From: Rubrobacteraceae bacterium
GTDB taxonomy: Bacteria; Actinomycetota; Rubrobacteria; Rubrobacterales; Rubrobacteraceae
Length of the DNA: 5,635 nucleotides
NCBI GenBank assembly: GCA_021156345.1
Contig: JAJNDJ010000077.1
Coordinates: 1-5,635, forward strand
Direction: 5' to 3'
Shown piece after piece: positions 5,444 through 5,635 of this stretch. Under the pieces are notes generated by a model, which was not told the DNA's origin, made no database searches, and worked only from the letters and a program-made list of their open reading frames with translations. A program made the translations under genes and the position numbers. The stretch's first letter is position 1. The number at the start of each line of letters is the position of its first letter.

Positions 5444-5635
5444 GACCCTGACGTTGCGCCCCCTGGCAACAGCCCTACCGGTGTGAGGACCGAGAACCGG
5501 CCGCCCACGTCGGGCGGGATGGGTAGCACTCTGAGGTCTTCCCGCTCGGCTATCTGCTTCAGGAACCCTTTCTCCGGGTCCGTCGTGGCGATCGTGCGTT
5601 CCTGGAATCCGAAGTCTCCCAAAGAGTCTAGGAGG
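5440..5635 (-). CDS. pgi: Pgi middle fragment, upstream of the break (5' end outside the window)
   Basis: The frame is open from the right edge, reading [20 protein letters not shown] and onward, so the TTG at 5620-5622 is not a real start. [16 protein letters not shown] and [19 protein letters not shown] are the sugar-phosphate-binding region, closely resembling Pgi signature 1. After GLLP the reading becomes GGATSGS and stops at 5440-5442, which has no family resemblance. The frame overlaps the C-terminal fragment by a few bases. Confidence 0.7.
   Translation of the reverse strand, partial: LLDSLGDFGFQERTIATTDPEKGFLKQIAEREDLRVLPIPPDVGGRFSVLTPVGLLPGGATSGS

Larger units (their letters stand above)
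4937..5635 (-). pseudogene. pgi: Glucose-6-phosphate isomerase with an internal deletion and frameshift (5' end outside the window)
   Basis: The whole stretch encodes Pgi, which interconverts glucose 6-phosphate and fructose 6-phosphate in the cytosol, but in two frames. The upstream part runs from the window edge to GLLP (ending at about 5464) and then reads out of frame to a TGA at 5440-5442. The downstream part is recognisable from about 5461 as [14 protein letters not shown]. In intact homologues GLLP and GxNVxVxM are separated by roughly 45 residues (AALAG... and the following helices), all absent here. The loss is therefore near 130-140 bp and not a multiple of three. As sequenced, no full-length enzyme can be made. 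It is either a true pseudogene or a collapsed assembly. An essential glycolytic gene would be unusual to lose, so another copy or an assembly error should be considered. It is convergent with the methyltransferase. Confidence 0.75.

Noticed and set aside
5053..5445. A 130-codon plus-strand frame opposite pgi
   Set aside because: Arg-rich translation with no motif; the minus strand encodes Pgi signature 2 and the catalytic residues.

Overview
The window looks like chromosomal DNA from a high-GC Gram-positive bacterium. AGG (Arg) and ATA (Ile) codons are frequent despite the high GC, and GTG starts are common. With the protein flavour, that combination suggests an actinobacterium of the Rubrobacter type. 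The taxonomic call is inference and was not tested. No mobile element, tRNA, rRNA or CRISPR array is visible.

The left part (1-3268, + strand) is a surface-glycan block. It holds the C-terminal part of a type I sulfatase or related alkaline-phosphatase-superfamily enzyme (cut by the left edge), a 558-residue Wzx/MOP-type polysaccharide flippase, and a 313-residue PAPS-dependent sulfotransferase. The flippase and sulfotransferase overlap by GTGA and are probably translationally coupled. A perfect TATAAT lies 8 nt before the flippase GTG, so its mRNA is predicted to be leaderless or nearly so. Together these genes suggest export of a glycan or glycolipid, with sulfate added by the sulfotransferase and perhaps removed by the sulfatase.

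The middle part (3304-4825) has two divergent genes. A 205-residue minus-strand protein resembles the L-2-amino-thiazoline-4-carboxylate hydrolase family. A 270-residue plus-strand class I SAM methyltransferase is of the Methyltransf_24 / cephalosporin-hydroxylase-like type often found in glycan clusters. They are separated by a short spacer in which overlapping -10-like boxes point both ways (TATAAT on minus, TATACT on plus).

The right part (4937-5635, minus strand) is glucose-6-phosphate isomerase (pgi), cut by the right edge. It is broken inside the window. The frame encoding the GGRFS block runs to GLLP, then the sequence jumps, out of frame, to a segment normally about 45 residues further on ([10 protein letters not shown]...). 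All recognisable catalytic residues lie downstream of the break. This is either a real internal deletion (pseudogene) or an assembly error. The 111-bp spacer between the convergent methyltransferase and pgi ends carries hairpins, including a good intrinsic terminator, and short direct and inverted repeats.

I see no convincing undescribed multi-gene system. The most useful oddities are the pgi junction, the predicted leaderless flippase mRNA, the symmetric divergent promoter and the four-codon mini-ORF before the methyltransferase.
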